Shown here piece by piece: positions 10,541 to 19,662 of a stretch of 64,000 nucleotides of DNA. Positions within the stretch are counted from its first letter, which is position 1. Each line of letters starts with the position of its first letter. The translations under genes were made by a program, and so were the position numbers. The stretch is from Sphaerulina vaccinii (taxonomy: Eukaryota; Ascomycota; Dothideomycetes; Mycosphaerellales; Mycosphaerellaceae). The notes beneath the pieces are model-generated. The model saw only the letters and a program-made list of their open reading frames with translations, searched no databases and had not been told where the DNA came from. The stretch spans positions 2,108,001 to 2,172,000 of the forward strand of contig JAKUDP010000004.1 in the NCBI GenBank assembly GCA_022570795.1, written 5' to 3'.

Positions 10541-12507
10541 ATGTCACACTCCCACGGAAGCGGTCTCCCATACCGCAACCCTTCGAGGCAGCAGTCAAGA
10601 CAGATGTCCATCGATCCTCACAATGAGCTTCGTCCCGAGCTCAACCACTACATTGGTATCGATGTCGGTACTGGTAGTGCGCGAGCATGTATTATGAACG
10701 ACAAGGGAGATATTGTCGGTCTGGCCAGCGAGAATATTGGCCTGTGGCAGCCCGAGACTGGATACTATGTATGAACGAGGCATTGGCAGTATAGCTGGAC
10801 GACACTAATGAGGATACCAGGAACAATCAACAACGAACATCTGGAAGTGCATTTGCAACTCGATCCAGCGCGCCATGTCCCAGCACAACATCGATCCCAA
10901 CACCATTCGCGGCATTGGCTTCGATGCCACTTGCTCCCTCACAGTCTTCGACCGCGAGACCGATGAGCCAGTCTCAGTGACAGGCCCAAAGTTCGACAAT
11001 GCAGATGATAACGACCGCAATGTCATTCTTTGGCTCGATCACAGACCAGTCGAGGAGACGAAGAAGATCAATGCCACCGATCACAACCTGCTGAGATATG
11101 TCGGTGGACAGATGAGCATTGAAATGGAGATTCCAAAAGTGCTGTGGTTGAAGAACAACATGCCAAAGGAGCTCTTCGATCGTTGCAAGTTCTACGATCT
11201 TGGAGATGCTCTCACACACATGGCTACTGGCAGCGAGTCTCGCAGCTTCTGCTCAGTGGTCTGCAAGCAAGGATATGTGCCAGTTGGCGTTGACGGAAGT
11301 GTCAAGGGCTGGCAGGAGGATTTTCTCACAGAGATCGGCCTCTCAGATCTGTGCGAGGACAACTTCAAGCGCATGGGAGGCGTCAATGGGGTGGTACAAC
11401 CTTCCAGTTTGATCGTACGATAAAAGTACATTCGCTGACAATACCTCGCAGAACGGCCAGTACTTGACTGCTGGAGAGCTGATCGGAACCCTTTCTGAGA
11501 AGGCAGGTGCTGAGATGGGTCTTCCAGCAGGTATCGCTATCGGTAGCGGCGTCATTGACGCATATGCTGGCTGGATCGGCACTGTTGGAGCCAAGGTCAA
11601 CCTTAAGGGCGATAGCATCGAGTCGGGCAAGCCAAAGAACGACGTCTCGCAGGCCTTCACTCGCCTTGCTGCAGTCGCTGGTACTTCCACCTGCCACTTG
11701 GCCATGTCCGAGAAGCCAGTCTTCGTCAATGGTGTCTGGGGTCCTTACCGCGATGTTCTCATCCCCAACTACTGGCTGGCCGAGGGTGGTCAGTCAGCCA
11801 CTGGTGAGCTGCTGAAGCACGTTGTCGAGACACATCCAGCATTCCAGGAAGCCATGTCGCTCGCCGAGTCATTTAATACGAATATCTACGACTACCTGAA
11901 CGAGCACCTTTCTGAGATGCAGGAGAAGACCAGAGCTCCAGCGATCTCGTACCTTGGGCGCCACTTCTTCTTCTATGGCGACCTGTTCGGTAACCGTTCG
12001 CCTGTAGCGGACCCAGACATGAAGGGATCCGTGATTGGTCTCTCTAGCGACAAGACCATCGATGGCCTCGCACTCTACTACTACGGTACCATGGAGTTCA
12101 TCGCCCTACAGACACACCAAATCATCGAGCAGATGAACTCAGCAGGCCATATCATCTCTTCGATCTTCATGTCTGGTTCACAATGCCAAAACCCAGTGCT
12201 CATGTCACTCATGGCGACCGCCTGCAACATGCCAGTGCTGATCCCACGATACGTCCACGCCGCCGTTGTGCACGGTGCAGCCATGCTCGGTGCCAAGGCT
12301 GCTTCTACCGATAAGAACGGAGTCAGTGAGCCACTCTGGGACATCATGGACAGAATGAGCAAGCCCGGAAAGGCTGTCTACCCCAACAAGGACGTCGGTG
12401 AGCAGAAGCTGTTGCAGGCCAAGTACAAGGTCTTCCTGAAGCAATGCGAGGAGCAGCGATCTCACCGCAAGGACATCGACGACGCTATCTCGGGCTGGAA
12501 GGCCTGA
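10541..12507 (+). CDS. FGGY-family carbohydrate kinase, D-ribulokinase-like (Ydr109c/FGGY type)
   Basis: Cytosolic sugar kinase of the FGGY family; the human FGGY/yeast Ydr109c branch phosphorylates D-ribulose as metabolite repair. Exons 10541-10768, 10821-11390 and 11452-12507 (introns of 52 and 61 bp, GT-AG) give 617 residues in phase. The first ATPase signature is HYIGIDVGTGSARACIMN near residue 36; GIGFDATCSLTVFD and NVILWLDHR follow. GLPAGIAIGSGVIDAYAGWIGT and SIFMSGSQCQNPVLMSLMA form the C-terminal half with the second FGGY signature. The start is fixed by the short hydrophilic leader before the first motif. It is divergent from EMC10. Substrate is inferred from the subfamily only. Confidence 0.9.
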
Positions 12508-12920
12508 GAGGTATGCAATGTGGAGGAAGGCGGAAGACCTGTATAAACATAGACTTTGAGAGACGACGACAGATATGTCGAGGTAACGAATGGAACGCAT
12601 GATTACTAAACTACATCAGCCATCTCAGCGCTCACACGCACAAACAACAGGCCAATACTCTCACGAGCTTCCACTACTAATCAGTCGCTTCTGAGCACCA
12701 GAAACATGCTTGACCGCATGAAGCAGAATCCGCCGGAACCACCAGGACCATCAGATCCGAGACAAGTGCCAGGCTAGATGTTTGGGAGAAGAAATTTAGC
12801 ACGAAGAATATATACGACCAATACAATCAGCGAGTCGCGCGCCTGCTGCCACACTCACGACCTCCAACGACATTTACTCTCCGCAAAAAGCCCTTTCAAG
12901 GCCCTACCACGAACGAAGAA
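12508..12920. other. Intergenic region upstream of the small secreted protein gene
   Basis: 413 bp holding the 3' UTR of the FGGY kinase and the promoter of the next gene. A TATA-like element lies at 12807-12814, about 107 bp before the ATG. Nothing else recognisable. Confidence 0.4.
12807..12814 (+). promoter_or_regulatory. TATA-like element upstream of the 68-aa secreted protein gene
   Basis: The stretch aatatata lies about 107 bp upstream of ATG 12921. A TATA box at this distance is compatible with a regulated gene with a short 5' UTR, but no transcript start can be seen. Confidence 0.35.
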
Positions 12921-13127
12921 ATGCAGCTCCCCCGCCTGCTCCTCGCCCTATGCAGCACTTTGTCAACATCAGCCTCTCCATATCGATCAAGTCCCTATTA
13001 TCGCGGAAACGACTGCATCAATCGCTGTGCTGCTTGGGATGACTGTCTGAACGGTGCGGCGGGGAATCCTCTGGCGCCATGTACGCCTGTGCCTTGCGAT
13101 CAGTGTAATTGTTTTGAGCGATGTTGA
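12921..13127 (+). CDS. Small secreted cysteine-rich protein, candidate effector-like
   Basis: Intronless 68-residue frame. Residues 1 to about 18 (MQLPRLLLALCSTLSTSA) form a classical signal peptide with a basic n-region and leucine-rich core. The mature part of about 50 residues has eight cysteines, ending in a dense pattern (PCTPVPCDQCNCFERC), so four disulfides are possible. No known domain is recognised. Size, signal peptide and cysteine content match the fungal small-secreted-protein class that includes apoplastic effectors and antimicrobial peptides. A TATA-like element lies upstream and a G-run repeat begins directly after the stop. Function cannot be assigned. A chance ORF is possible but unlikely given signal peptide and cysteine spacing. 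Confidence 0.68.
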   Translation: MQLPRLLLALCSTLSTSASPYRSSPYYRGNDCINRCAAWDDCLNGAAGNPLAPCTPVPCDQCNCFERC

Positions 13128-13195
13128 GGAGTGAGGGAGGGAAGGGAAGGGAAGGGAAGGGGAGGGGGAAGAGATGGCAGAAAGGGAGAAGGTGT
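13128..13195 (+). repeat. G-run (GGGAA)n-like low-complexity tract
   Basis: Starting immediately after the stop of the small secreted protein gene, the plus strand carries at least seven G-runs of three or more spaced by A or AA, ending in GGGG and GGGGG. It is an imperfect GGGAA pentamer repeat and could form a G-quadruplex in the 3' UTR RNA or the DNA coding strand. The rest of the gap to 13484 shows nothing else. Confidence 0.75.
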
Positions 13196-13484
13196 GCTGG
13201 AAGGACGTTGTGCTATCCGGGACATCTGCAGTCTCTCTGCCCCTCGTACCGAAGGGGTTGAGAGACGAGCTTGCGAACAGAATTGTCGAAATGCCGGATA
13301 GTAAGTAAGTTTCCATTGTTTAGCGATGGTAGCTTATGATTCTCCAGTAAGTATTTCTGCCCATAAGGCGCTCTTCGTCGTTCAGGCGCCTGCCTCAGCT
13401 GCGCTTAGCCACTCTCCATGTGTGGAGACGTATGCTCATCAATTCCTAGTCACCTACTCTATACCGACCAAACCTAGCCACCCG

Positions 13485-14942
13485 CTACTCAGACTCCTTC
13501 TGTTCCAGATACAACTTCTGCAACTTCCTAAACCTCGGATGATCCGTATGCTGTTCCTCACGCATCGCTCTCTCTACCCTCTCCTTCTCGGCTTCATCTT
13601 TACACAATGCCACACAGAACTTCTCGAGCTTTGCTTGACGTGTTATTGTTGCATCACCTGCTTCTTGGCCAGGCACGGGAAGCTGCATGAAGCGTTTGTG
13701 ATGTTCTGGCTCTAAAATCCATTCGAGGCCGCGTTTCTGAAGTACGTCGAGCTCATCTTGGAGAATTCCAGCACGGCCGATTTCGTAGGCTTCTTTGCGG
13801 CCTAGTGGTGTTTCGCCGTGCTTGCCATTTGGTTGAACGAGTCGAACAATGGTCTCGTCGTTGGGCTTGCTGGAATTGAGGAGTATTTCTGAATCGTCGA
13901 GCCAGTGGAATAGCAGACTGCCTGATCCTACATGAGCGTGGTAGGGATTAATCTCGATGAGCCTTGTCTCGAACTCTGGTCGATGTACTTCGGCATATAC
14001 GTCGAGGACGCATGATGTGAACTTCAGCTCAGGTCGAATGCCTTCCCACAGCTGACGAACCTGGAGTGCCATCTTCCGAAGAGCATCATCTGCGACGCCT
14101 TCGTGTTGTGGCTGGTAGAATCTGGTTTGACTGATTGCCACAACTTGATCGTTGTGGATGTAGCAGCGCCATTCACTCAAGTGGTCAAGCGAGCTGTGGT
14201 AGGGGAAGAAGTAGAGCTGGTTGTCTATTGTTGCCTCTCCATCAGCGTGGAGTGCTAGCAGAGCTTGAACTGATCGCATCGAGCATGCGAGCTTCTGAAG
14301 GGCTTCTGCGATGGTGTGTATGGCGAGCAAGTTCCCATCGTCGACGTCTTTCGGGCTGCTCTCGCTGAGACGGATGAAGTATCCAGACTCACTCGCAGGC
14401 AACGAAGGGAAGGTCTTCGCAATGCGGCTCAGCTCTTCTGTGTACATTTGAGCCTTTTCGACGGAGTACTGGCAACGGGCGGCGATTTCCAGAAGCTGCT
14501 TGACGACTGTATCCTCCAGCCGCAGTACAAGTGTAGGAGCGTACAGCATGCATTTTGAGACAGCCTCGTTCATCCAGCGACCCATATTGAAAGGTAGTCG
14601 TTCTTCTTCGCGACGGTGAAGGTATAGAGGTGTGATGTAACCTGTTTCTTCGATCCATGGCGCCAGTGCATGTCTGTTGTATGCATTGAGGCGAGCTGTT
14701 GGTGCAGTGACCAAAGGTTGTCGCTGGATCAGAATTCTTTCCATCTTCGCGTAGAGAAAAGGTGCGAGTTGAGGTATTGCTCTGGCGGCGTCGTCGCCGT
14801 GTCTTGCTGGAGAAGAAAGTACGTCCGATTTCGTGGGTTTCTTTCGTGGTTGTGTTGCTGTCGCTTGAAGTGGCTTGGTGGATGTAAAGTATTGTAAGGA
14901 CTCAGTGCAGGCTGAGATGTATAATGTGACTCCGAGGTTCAA
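13485..14942 (-). CDS. D123/Cdc123-like ATP-grasp family protein
   Basis: Intronless frame of 485 residues. The central part matches the D123 family, whose founding member Cdc123 is the assembly chaperone of translation initiation factor eIF2. Visible signatures are GYFIRLSESSPKD (D123 proteins have a similar RLSxxSPKD), EWRCYIHNDQVVAISQTRFYQP, and the metal/ATP end segment VLDVYAEVHRPEFETRLIEINPY. The long C-terminus (GRAGILQDELDVLQKRGLEWILEPE onward) is outside the core and is helical and charged. The first about 65 residues are poorly structured, so the true start may be Met67 at 14744. The divergence suggests a D123-like paralogue rather than CDC123 itself. The family call is good; orthology is uncertain. 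Confidence 0.75.
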   Translation of the reverse strand: MNLGVTLYISACTESLQYFTSTKPLQATATQPRKKPTKSDVLSSPARHGDDAARAIPQLAPFLYAKMERILIQRQPLVTAPTARLNAYNRHALAPWIEETGYITPLYLHRREEERLPFNMGRWMNEAVSKCMLYAPTLVLRLEDTVVKQLLEIAARCQYSVEKAQMYTEELSRIAKTFPSLPASESGYFIRLSESSPKDVDDGNLLAIHTIAEALQKLACSMRSVQALLALHADGEATIDNQLYFFPYHSSLDHLSEWRCYIHNDQVVAISQTRFYQPQHEGVADDALRKMALQVRQLWEGIRPELKFTSCVLDVYAEVHRPEFETRLIEINPYHAHVGSGSLLFHWLDDSEILLNSSKPNDETIVRLVQPNGKHGETPLGRKEAYEIGRAGILQDELDVLQKRGLEWILEPEHHKRFMQLPVPGQEAGDATITRQAKLEKFCVALCKDEAEKERVERAMREEQHTDHPRFRKLQKLYLEQKESE

Positions 14943-15121
14943 TGTCCTTGCTATTGTCGCTTATGGGAAACGGCGCTAGTAAACTTAGATCGACTGCGCT
15001 TTCCAGAAGTGACCACTCACCATTTCTTACGCAAGAATAAAGTCGAAAGCCACGTGCCAACCGGGTGGAGACACTGCAAGCCTTTTTATTCCTCGAGGTC
15101 TCGAAAGTACACCTAAGAAAG

Positions 15122-16093
15122 ATGACACTACCCGACTTATCAGAAATCTCCGTGCAGCCAAAGACAAGCATGTCGCCAAAGAAGAACTCCAGCAAAGATG
15201 AGCACGCTCCAGTGCCTGCTCAGTCAACTCAGAAAGAGAAGGATTCGCAAATCGAGCTACTGGAGAATATCTTGGTCCATCTGCCAGCCCGCTCAATTTA
15301 CAAGGTCCGCGAGGTATGTCGAGAGTGGCATACGCTCGTCGCAACATCCCCCAAGATCCTGGAGAAGCTCTTCGTGCGAGTCAAGGAGCCAAAGACTGTG
15401 TGGAAAAGGGAGGCGAGTGCATATAGGTGGTGGGAGCCGAATACATTCAGGTGGTCACTCGCACCACATGGAAGTAGTATCAGCAGCGTGACCTCCAAGG
15501 AAGGGCCTTTCGAACCCTGGACCAGCTTCACAGGAACGAGGGTCATCGACACGGATCCGTACGTGCAACCAGTACGACTCAATCCGCTATTGAGGTCGCA
15601 CTTTGGTGTTCGGTTTTGGCAGTGTGACGACTCGGGCCCGCGCGTGAGCCTTGGTCTGGGAGAAGAAGTAGCCCTTGACATTGGCCAGAGAGACCATGGA
15701 CAACCCCTTTCCGAGCTGGACGGACTTGCACTGTCGTCGCAACTTACCGACCCACCGACCACGCACGTGGTCGTTCGGCGCATGTATCGCACCCTCAAGC
15801 CGGGTCAATTTTTGGGCGGATATGGTGACATGTGGATTGCGCATATTCTCAAGTCCGCTAGCGGCGTCACTTTGCGAGACGTGGTATTTTCGATCGAGAA
15901 AGCAGGTACCTGCTGCGTAGCAGGAAAGGTCGAAGCGTCGAGCTTGACGCTAGCAGACTTCACTTTAAGTTCATCGTTCAAAGCGCGCAAGTTTGACAGC
16001 CCTCGGCTAACCGAGACCCGGATACTGCTCTGTGCCAGTATCGTCCCTTGGGAGCATGAGTGGACGTCTATAGCAGCGGGCCAGAACACTTAA
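15122..16093 (+). CDS. F-box domain protein
   Basis: Intronless frame; 15122 is the preferred start, with in-frame Mets at 15065 and 15170. The N-terminal F-box is seen as ELLENILVHLPARSIYKVREVCREWHTLV followed by SPKILEKLF, the pattern that binds Skp1 in SCF ubiquitin ligases. The rest has no clear repeat domain. It contains GVTLRDVVF near the C-terminus, a motif that recurs as GVRLxDV in the two F-box modules at 31-32.5 kb, so these belong to one lineage-expanded family. It is divergent from the D123-like gene with about 180 bp between starts. Target specificity is unknown. Confidence 0.75.
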   Translation: MTLPDLSEISVQPKTSMSPKKNSSKDEHAPVPAQSTQKEKDSQIELLENILVHLPARSIYKVREVCREWHTLVATSPKILEKLFVRVKEPKTVWKREASAYRWWEPNTFRWSLAPHGSSISSVTSKEGPFEPWTSFTGTRVIDTDPYVQPVRLNPLLRSHFGVRFWQCDDSGPRVSLGLGEEVALDIGQRDHGQPLSELDGLALSSQLTDPPTTHVVVRRMYRTLKPGQFLGGYGDMWIAHILKSASGVTLRDVVFSIEKAGTCCVAGKVEASSLTLADFTLSSSFKARKFDSPRLTETRILLCASIVPWEHEWTSIAAGQNT

Positions 16094-17746
16094 TCGAATC
16101 GAGCAGGGTCGAGCAGCTTTGCCATTTTCGAGTGAGCAAGGAGATCAGATAGGTCCTGGTTCGCAGAGGGCGGTTTGCAGTGCAACCCGAGGCTTTCGGC
16201 AGGCCAATTTGTGAACCTGTCTCGCTGACCGGGCTTCAATGTGCCTGTTCTACCATAGTCAGCAGTAAAATTAAGGAAAGTCGGCATACCCATCAAGCCT
16301 CCTTCCAGCTCTGTCCGATTTCTACTTGCCGCCAAGACATTTGAATGCTTCACGAAAGGATTCCCATCATCCTGCTTTCGTCAAGTGCTTGTTGGTCATC
16401 CTTCGTCTCTGTAGCATTGTTACATCATCTCCACTTCAGCTGATGCAGCTTGCCAGATAGCTCCACGCCATGTATCATAGCTGCTTACTGTGAAGCGAAT
16501 GATTACCGCGTGGCTTCGTGCGCTCCACTTGGCATCGGATTCGTGCATTGGACACAATTCGTGATGATGGGTACTAGATGTTGTAGGTCCAGCTAGGAGC
16601 ACTCGTCTTTACGCTGGGTTGCGATCATTCTCGTCGTATAGCGTACTTCATTATAGAAGGTCTTCACCACATCATCGGCACGTCTGCGTAAAGGCGGGAC
16701 CGCTTGTAACGCCCTAGGGAGTGCAATAACCCGTGAGAAATAGACAGAGAGATGAAGTGAGGGCTTCGGATACCGAGCGAAGGTGGTGCTCTTTCTACAT
16801 CAGGCGCGCTCGAGCAAATGTCGGCAATTTCATGCTCCAGATCGATGAACACCTGCGGCTCTGATCTTCCGTACCACGGGATTGCAGGGGGCTGGGATCG
16901 TTCAATCTGCCGCAGATATGTTACCTGGTAGTTGAGTGAATCGAGACCCAATCGTGATTGCTATACGATGGCAAGGTTGAGACCGCTGCAGAGCTGGAGA
17001 ATTGAACAATAAATCGTGATGGCGTGAGGCCTGTTGATGCTCGTCCTAAGCCCACGTGCTGGTCGGCACAACACAGCAGAAGCATTGCAATCCAGGCGCC
17101 TGCTGTTGGAAGGAGGGACGCGAGGCAGCATTGTTGTGCACCAGGCGTCCCTTTGAGCATTTCAAGACCGTGGTACATACGCAAGGCAGACACGAATCCG
17201 TCAAGGAGAGGTCGTTCATTGTGGATCGGAGCTGACGGAAGAACTGCTGTGCTGTGCAAGGCGTCTAAAATTAGAGGGGAAGGTTCGAGACGAATGGAAA
17301 GGGATGACACGAAGCGAGTCGGACAAAAGTGGTTGTCAATAAGGAAAGTGCGAGTCTTGGCTTTCTCTTTCCACCACAGCATCACTGTCATTCCTGCTGA
17401 CAGCGAGTACTTCTTACACAACAACAACTCACATCCAAGGCAGTCAGACTCACACAGCCACTCTGACAACATCAGTATCATCAGTATCACCACGGTGCAT
17501 AGGTGGTCATCACGACAAAGACAGTGCAACGACAGGCTGACCACGATTTTCGGCACTGGAACCCTGGAAAGCAGCGTGCCGCGGCCGTGGTTCCATTCAG
17601 GAGCAAGCTGACGACCAGCCCCACGCCCGTCTTTGTCCCTGTTCTTAAAGTGCCGCCTCGCTCACATTTCTGGACAGCTGGCATCAACAATACTCCATCC
17701 ATCAGGCTCCAGCGCGTATCGTAGTGCAATTGCCTTGACCCCATCT
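16094..17746. other. Long region upstream of hacA, with possible decayed minus-strand coding traces
   Basis: 1.65 kb. The right part (about 17000-17746) is expected to hold the hacA promoter and long 5' UTR; it has a CACGTG palindrome at 17053-17058 and several upstream ATGs. On the minus strand between about 16980 and 16090, protein-like stretches lie in successive different frames: MGLDSLNYQ at 16951, DDVVKTFYNEVRYTTRM near 16675-16625, SHAVIIRFTVSSYDTWRGA near 16510-16450, and NPFVKHSNVLAASRNRTEL near 16365-16305. They could be a relic of a gene with several frameshifts, or chance. No family was recognised. Confidence 0.35.
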
Positions 17747-18813
17747 ATGGACCCCAATTCTCTGCACCTTCTTTCTTCATCTTCATCTCCCGACACCAAC
17801 AACAGCGACAACGACAAGATGACTGAGACTCAACAACGCTTCATCAAGATGGAAGATGCACACAGCACCCCATCGGTGGCATCGCCCTCCCCAGCACCTG
17901 CGGAACAAGGCTCGACTTGGTCCACGGAAACACAACACACCATTGTGGTTCACTCAAAGCCTGCCAAGAAGAGAAAGTCATGGGGCCAGGAACTACCGAC
18001 ACCAAAGACAACGTTGCCTCCACGAAAGCGCGCAAAGACAGAGGACGAGAAGGAGCAGCGTCGGATCGAGCGAATCAAGCGTAACCGCGCCGCAGCTCAT
18101 AACTCGAGGGAACGCAAGAGAAGAGAGACTGAGAATCTCGCTGTCAAGCTCGCTAGAGCCAACGCTGAACTCGCTGCCTACAAGAAGCACTTCGGCGCAC
18201 TCCCCAGTCACATCGTACTGCCGACAGTCACGTTGGAGATAGATGGAGATGGCAACGAACATGTCAGAGAGTACCCAGCGCAGAGCCCACAAAGCTCAGT
18301 GCCAGACCTCACAGACTCCGGTAGGTCAACACTGATGATATATTTCTCTGGTCAACACTAACAATGTATCGCAGGGTCTGCAGTCGATTTTTCTAGTCCA
18401 AGATCACTACAGGACGAGCCATCCTTCCATGACATTGGCATTAAGAGTGAACATGACGATGATCCAACGCTTGTCCACGTCCCAGTATTCGCCAACCACA
18501 CAAAGTCATCTGAGTTCGCGCCGTTCGATGTGACACAACATTCAGCTGAAATGTTGTGGGACCTGCGGTGTCAATCGAACAGCGCGAACCTAAGATCACT
18601 TTCTCAGAGAATATGCCGGAGCCAACTTATCCCATGTACGGCAACTTCCCAGTTTCCCACATGTTCCAAAACTCTTTCGAGGACCAATTCGCCTTTTCCC
18701 ACGGCGGAAACGATGCGAGCATCAGCGATTCGCTCTTCCAACTCGACGACGTGCTCGACTACAGTGGAGGAGATCAGAATCCGGTCGACGCTACCACGTC
18801 TGGCGCGGTCTAA
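17747..18813 (+). CDS. hacA: bZIP transcription factor HacA/HAC1, master regulator of the unfolded protein response
   Basis: Exons 17747-18320 and 18375-18813 flank a conventional 54-bp intron. Inside the second exon a further 20 nt (18546-18565) are predicted to be removed by Ire1 and tRNA ligase. The spliced product is 330 residues. The diagnostic block KPAKKRKSWGQELPTPKTTL plus PPRKRAKTEDEKEQRRIERI precedes the basic region KRNRAAAHNSRERKRRE; this block is nearly invariant in filamentous-fungal HacA. Without the 20-nt removal, translation stays in another frame open to 19270. With it, the junction reads DVTQHSAVSI and continues in the frame ending at 18813 (EPTYPMYGNFPVSHMFQN, FQLDDVLDYSG), an acidic/aromatic activation-domain-like tail. 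The leucine zipper after the basic region is short, about three heptads. Activated HacA induces ER chaperones and secretion genes. Confidence 0.93.
18546..18565 (+). other. hacA: Unconventional 20-nt Ire1 intron of hacA
   Basis: Cleavage sites of the CNG|CNGN type are present twice: CAG|CTGA at 18543-18549 and CTG|CGGT at 18563-18569. The distance between the two cuts is exactly 20 nt, the size known for filamentous-fungal hacA. The first heptanucleotide is the loop of a perfect 8-bp hairpin (18535-18542 pairing with 18550-18557). The second has at least 3 bp of stem (18560-18562 with 18570-18572). Removal changes frame in exactly the way needed to reach the conserved downstream reading frame. 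Confidence 0.92.
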
Positions 18814-19662
18814 GACTGCGACGGGTGGAAGCACGCCGATTCTGCAATCCTTCATTAAGGACGAGGATGTTCGAAGAATGAGAAGAGCCAGCGCTCTATT
18901 GCGAGCTCATGAAAGCCAACATGGCAAGGCGTTTGAGAATGAGGTATTCAATGGGGACTTAGCGATTGGTGATGAGGGGTATGAAAGCACTGGCGTTGGG
19001 AGGGAGGACTTCTTGGCCGGGTCGCCGTTGTATCAACAAGAGATACTAAAGACTACTTACGTAGCTTCGAAAAGCTCTACACTTCAAACACTACATCAGC
19101 CGTCCCTCATCATATGTGCGTGCTCCCATAACGAAGCTGTTGACTGCAACGATAGGCTCTCCTCCTCGCGGACGCGGTGTCGACACCCGAAAATGGTTGT
19201 GCATGAGCTGGAAGTCAATGTGCACGTTCACGAGGTAAGTTCGAAGCTCATCCACAGTCTGCTGCTTTAACTGACATTTGATTGTGTGCATCTGCAGCCG
19301 AAGAACGTGCTGTGTACCTCTCGTCAAAGGTACTAAGCTGAAGACAGTCACTGCCATTGATCAGGTCCGTATGTGATTTTTGGCTCACAAGCTACTAAGC
19401 TGAATTCCACGACTCTCATTGACCGATCCAACCGTTCTTCACATTCACAAGCCAAAGCCTATAACTTGACCGGAACCAGCGGACCTTGACGTCGAGCTTG
19501 AGGTGTTTGTGCCATTGAGCTCCTTGACCCAATGTGTCGAACTGCGCTGCTATTGACGCGGTCGCAAAACAGACACCCCTCGCGTCTTCACTCGCAATGC
19601 TTGGTCATCGCAACGTGTCGATGGATGAGTTCCGAATTGGCACATCACGAAGATAAGCGAGG
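18814..19662. other. 3' region of hacA and upstream region of the next gene
   Basis: 849 bp. The frame of unspliced hacA remains open through this region to 19270. A 12-base direct repeat (tactaagctgaa) occurs at 19331-19342 and 19393-19404, meaning unknown. No other gene seen. Confidence 0.4.

Noticed and set aside
18566..18582. Alternative 17-nt Ire1 intron (CTG|CGG to CAG|CGC)
   Set aside because: It also corrects the frame, but the 3' site does not fit CNGCNGN and the size is not the usual 20 nt; the 18546-18565 pair fits both.
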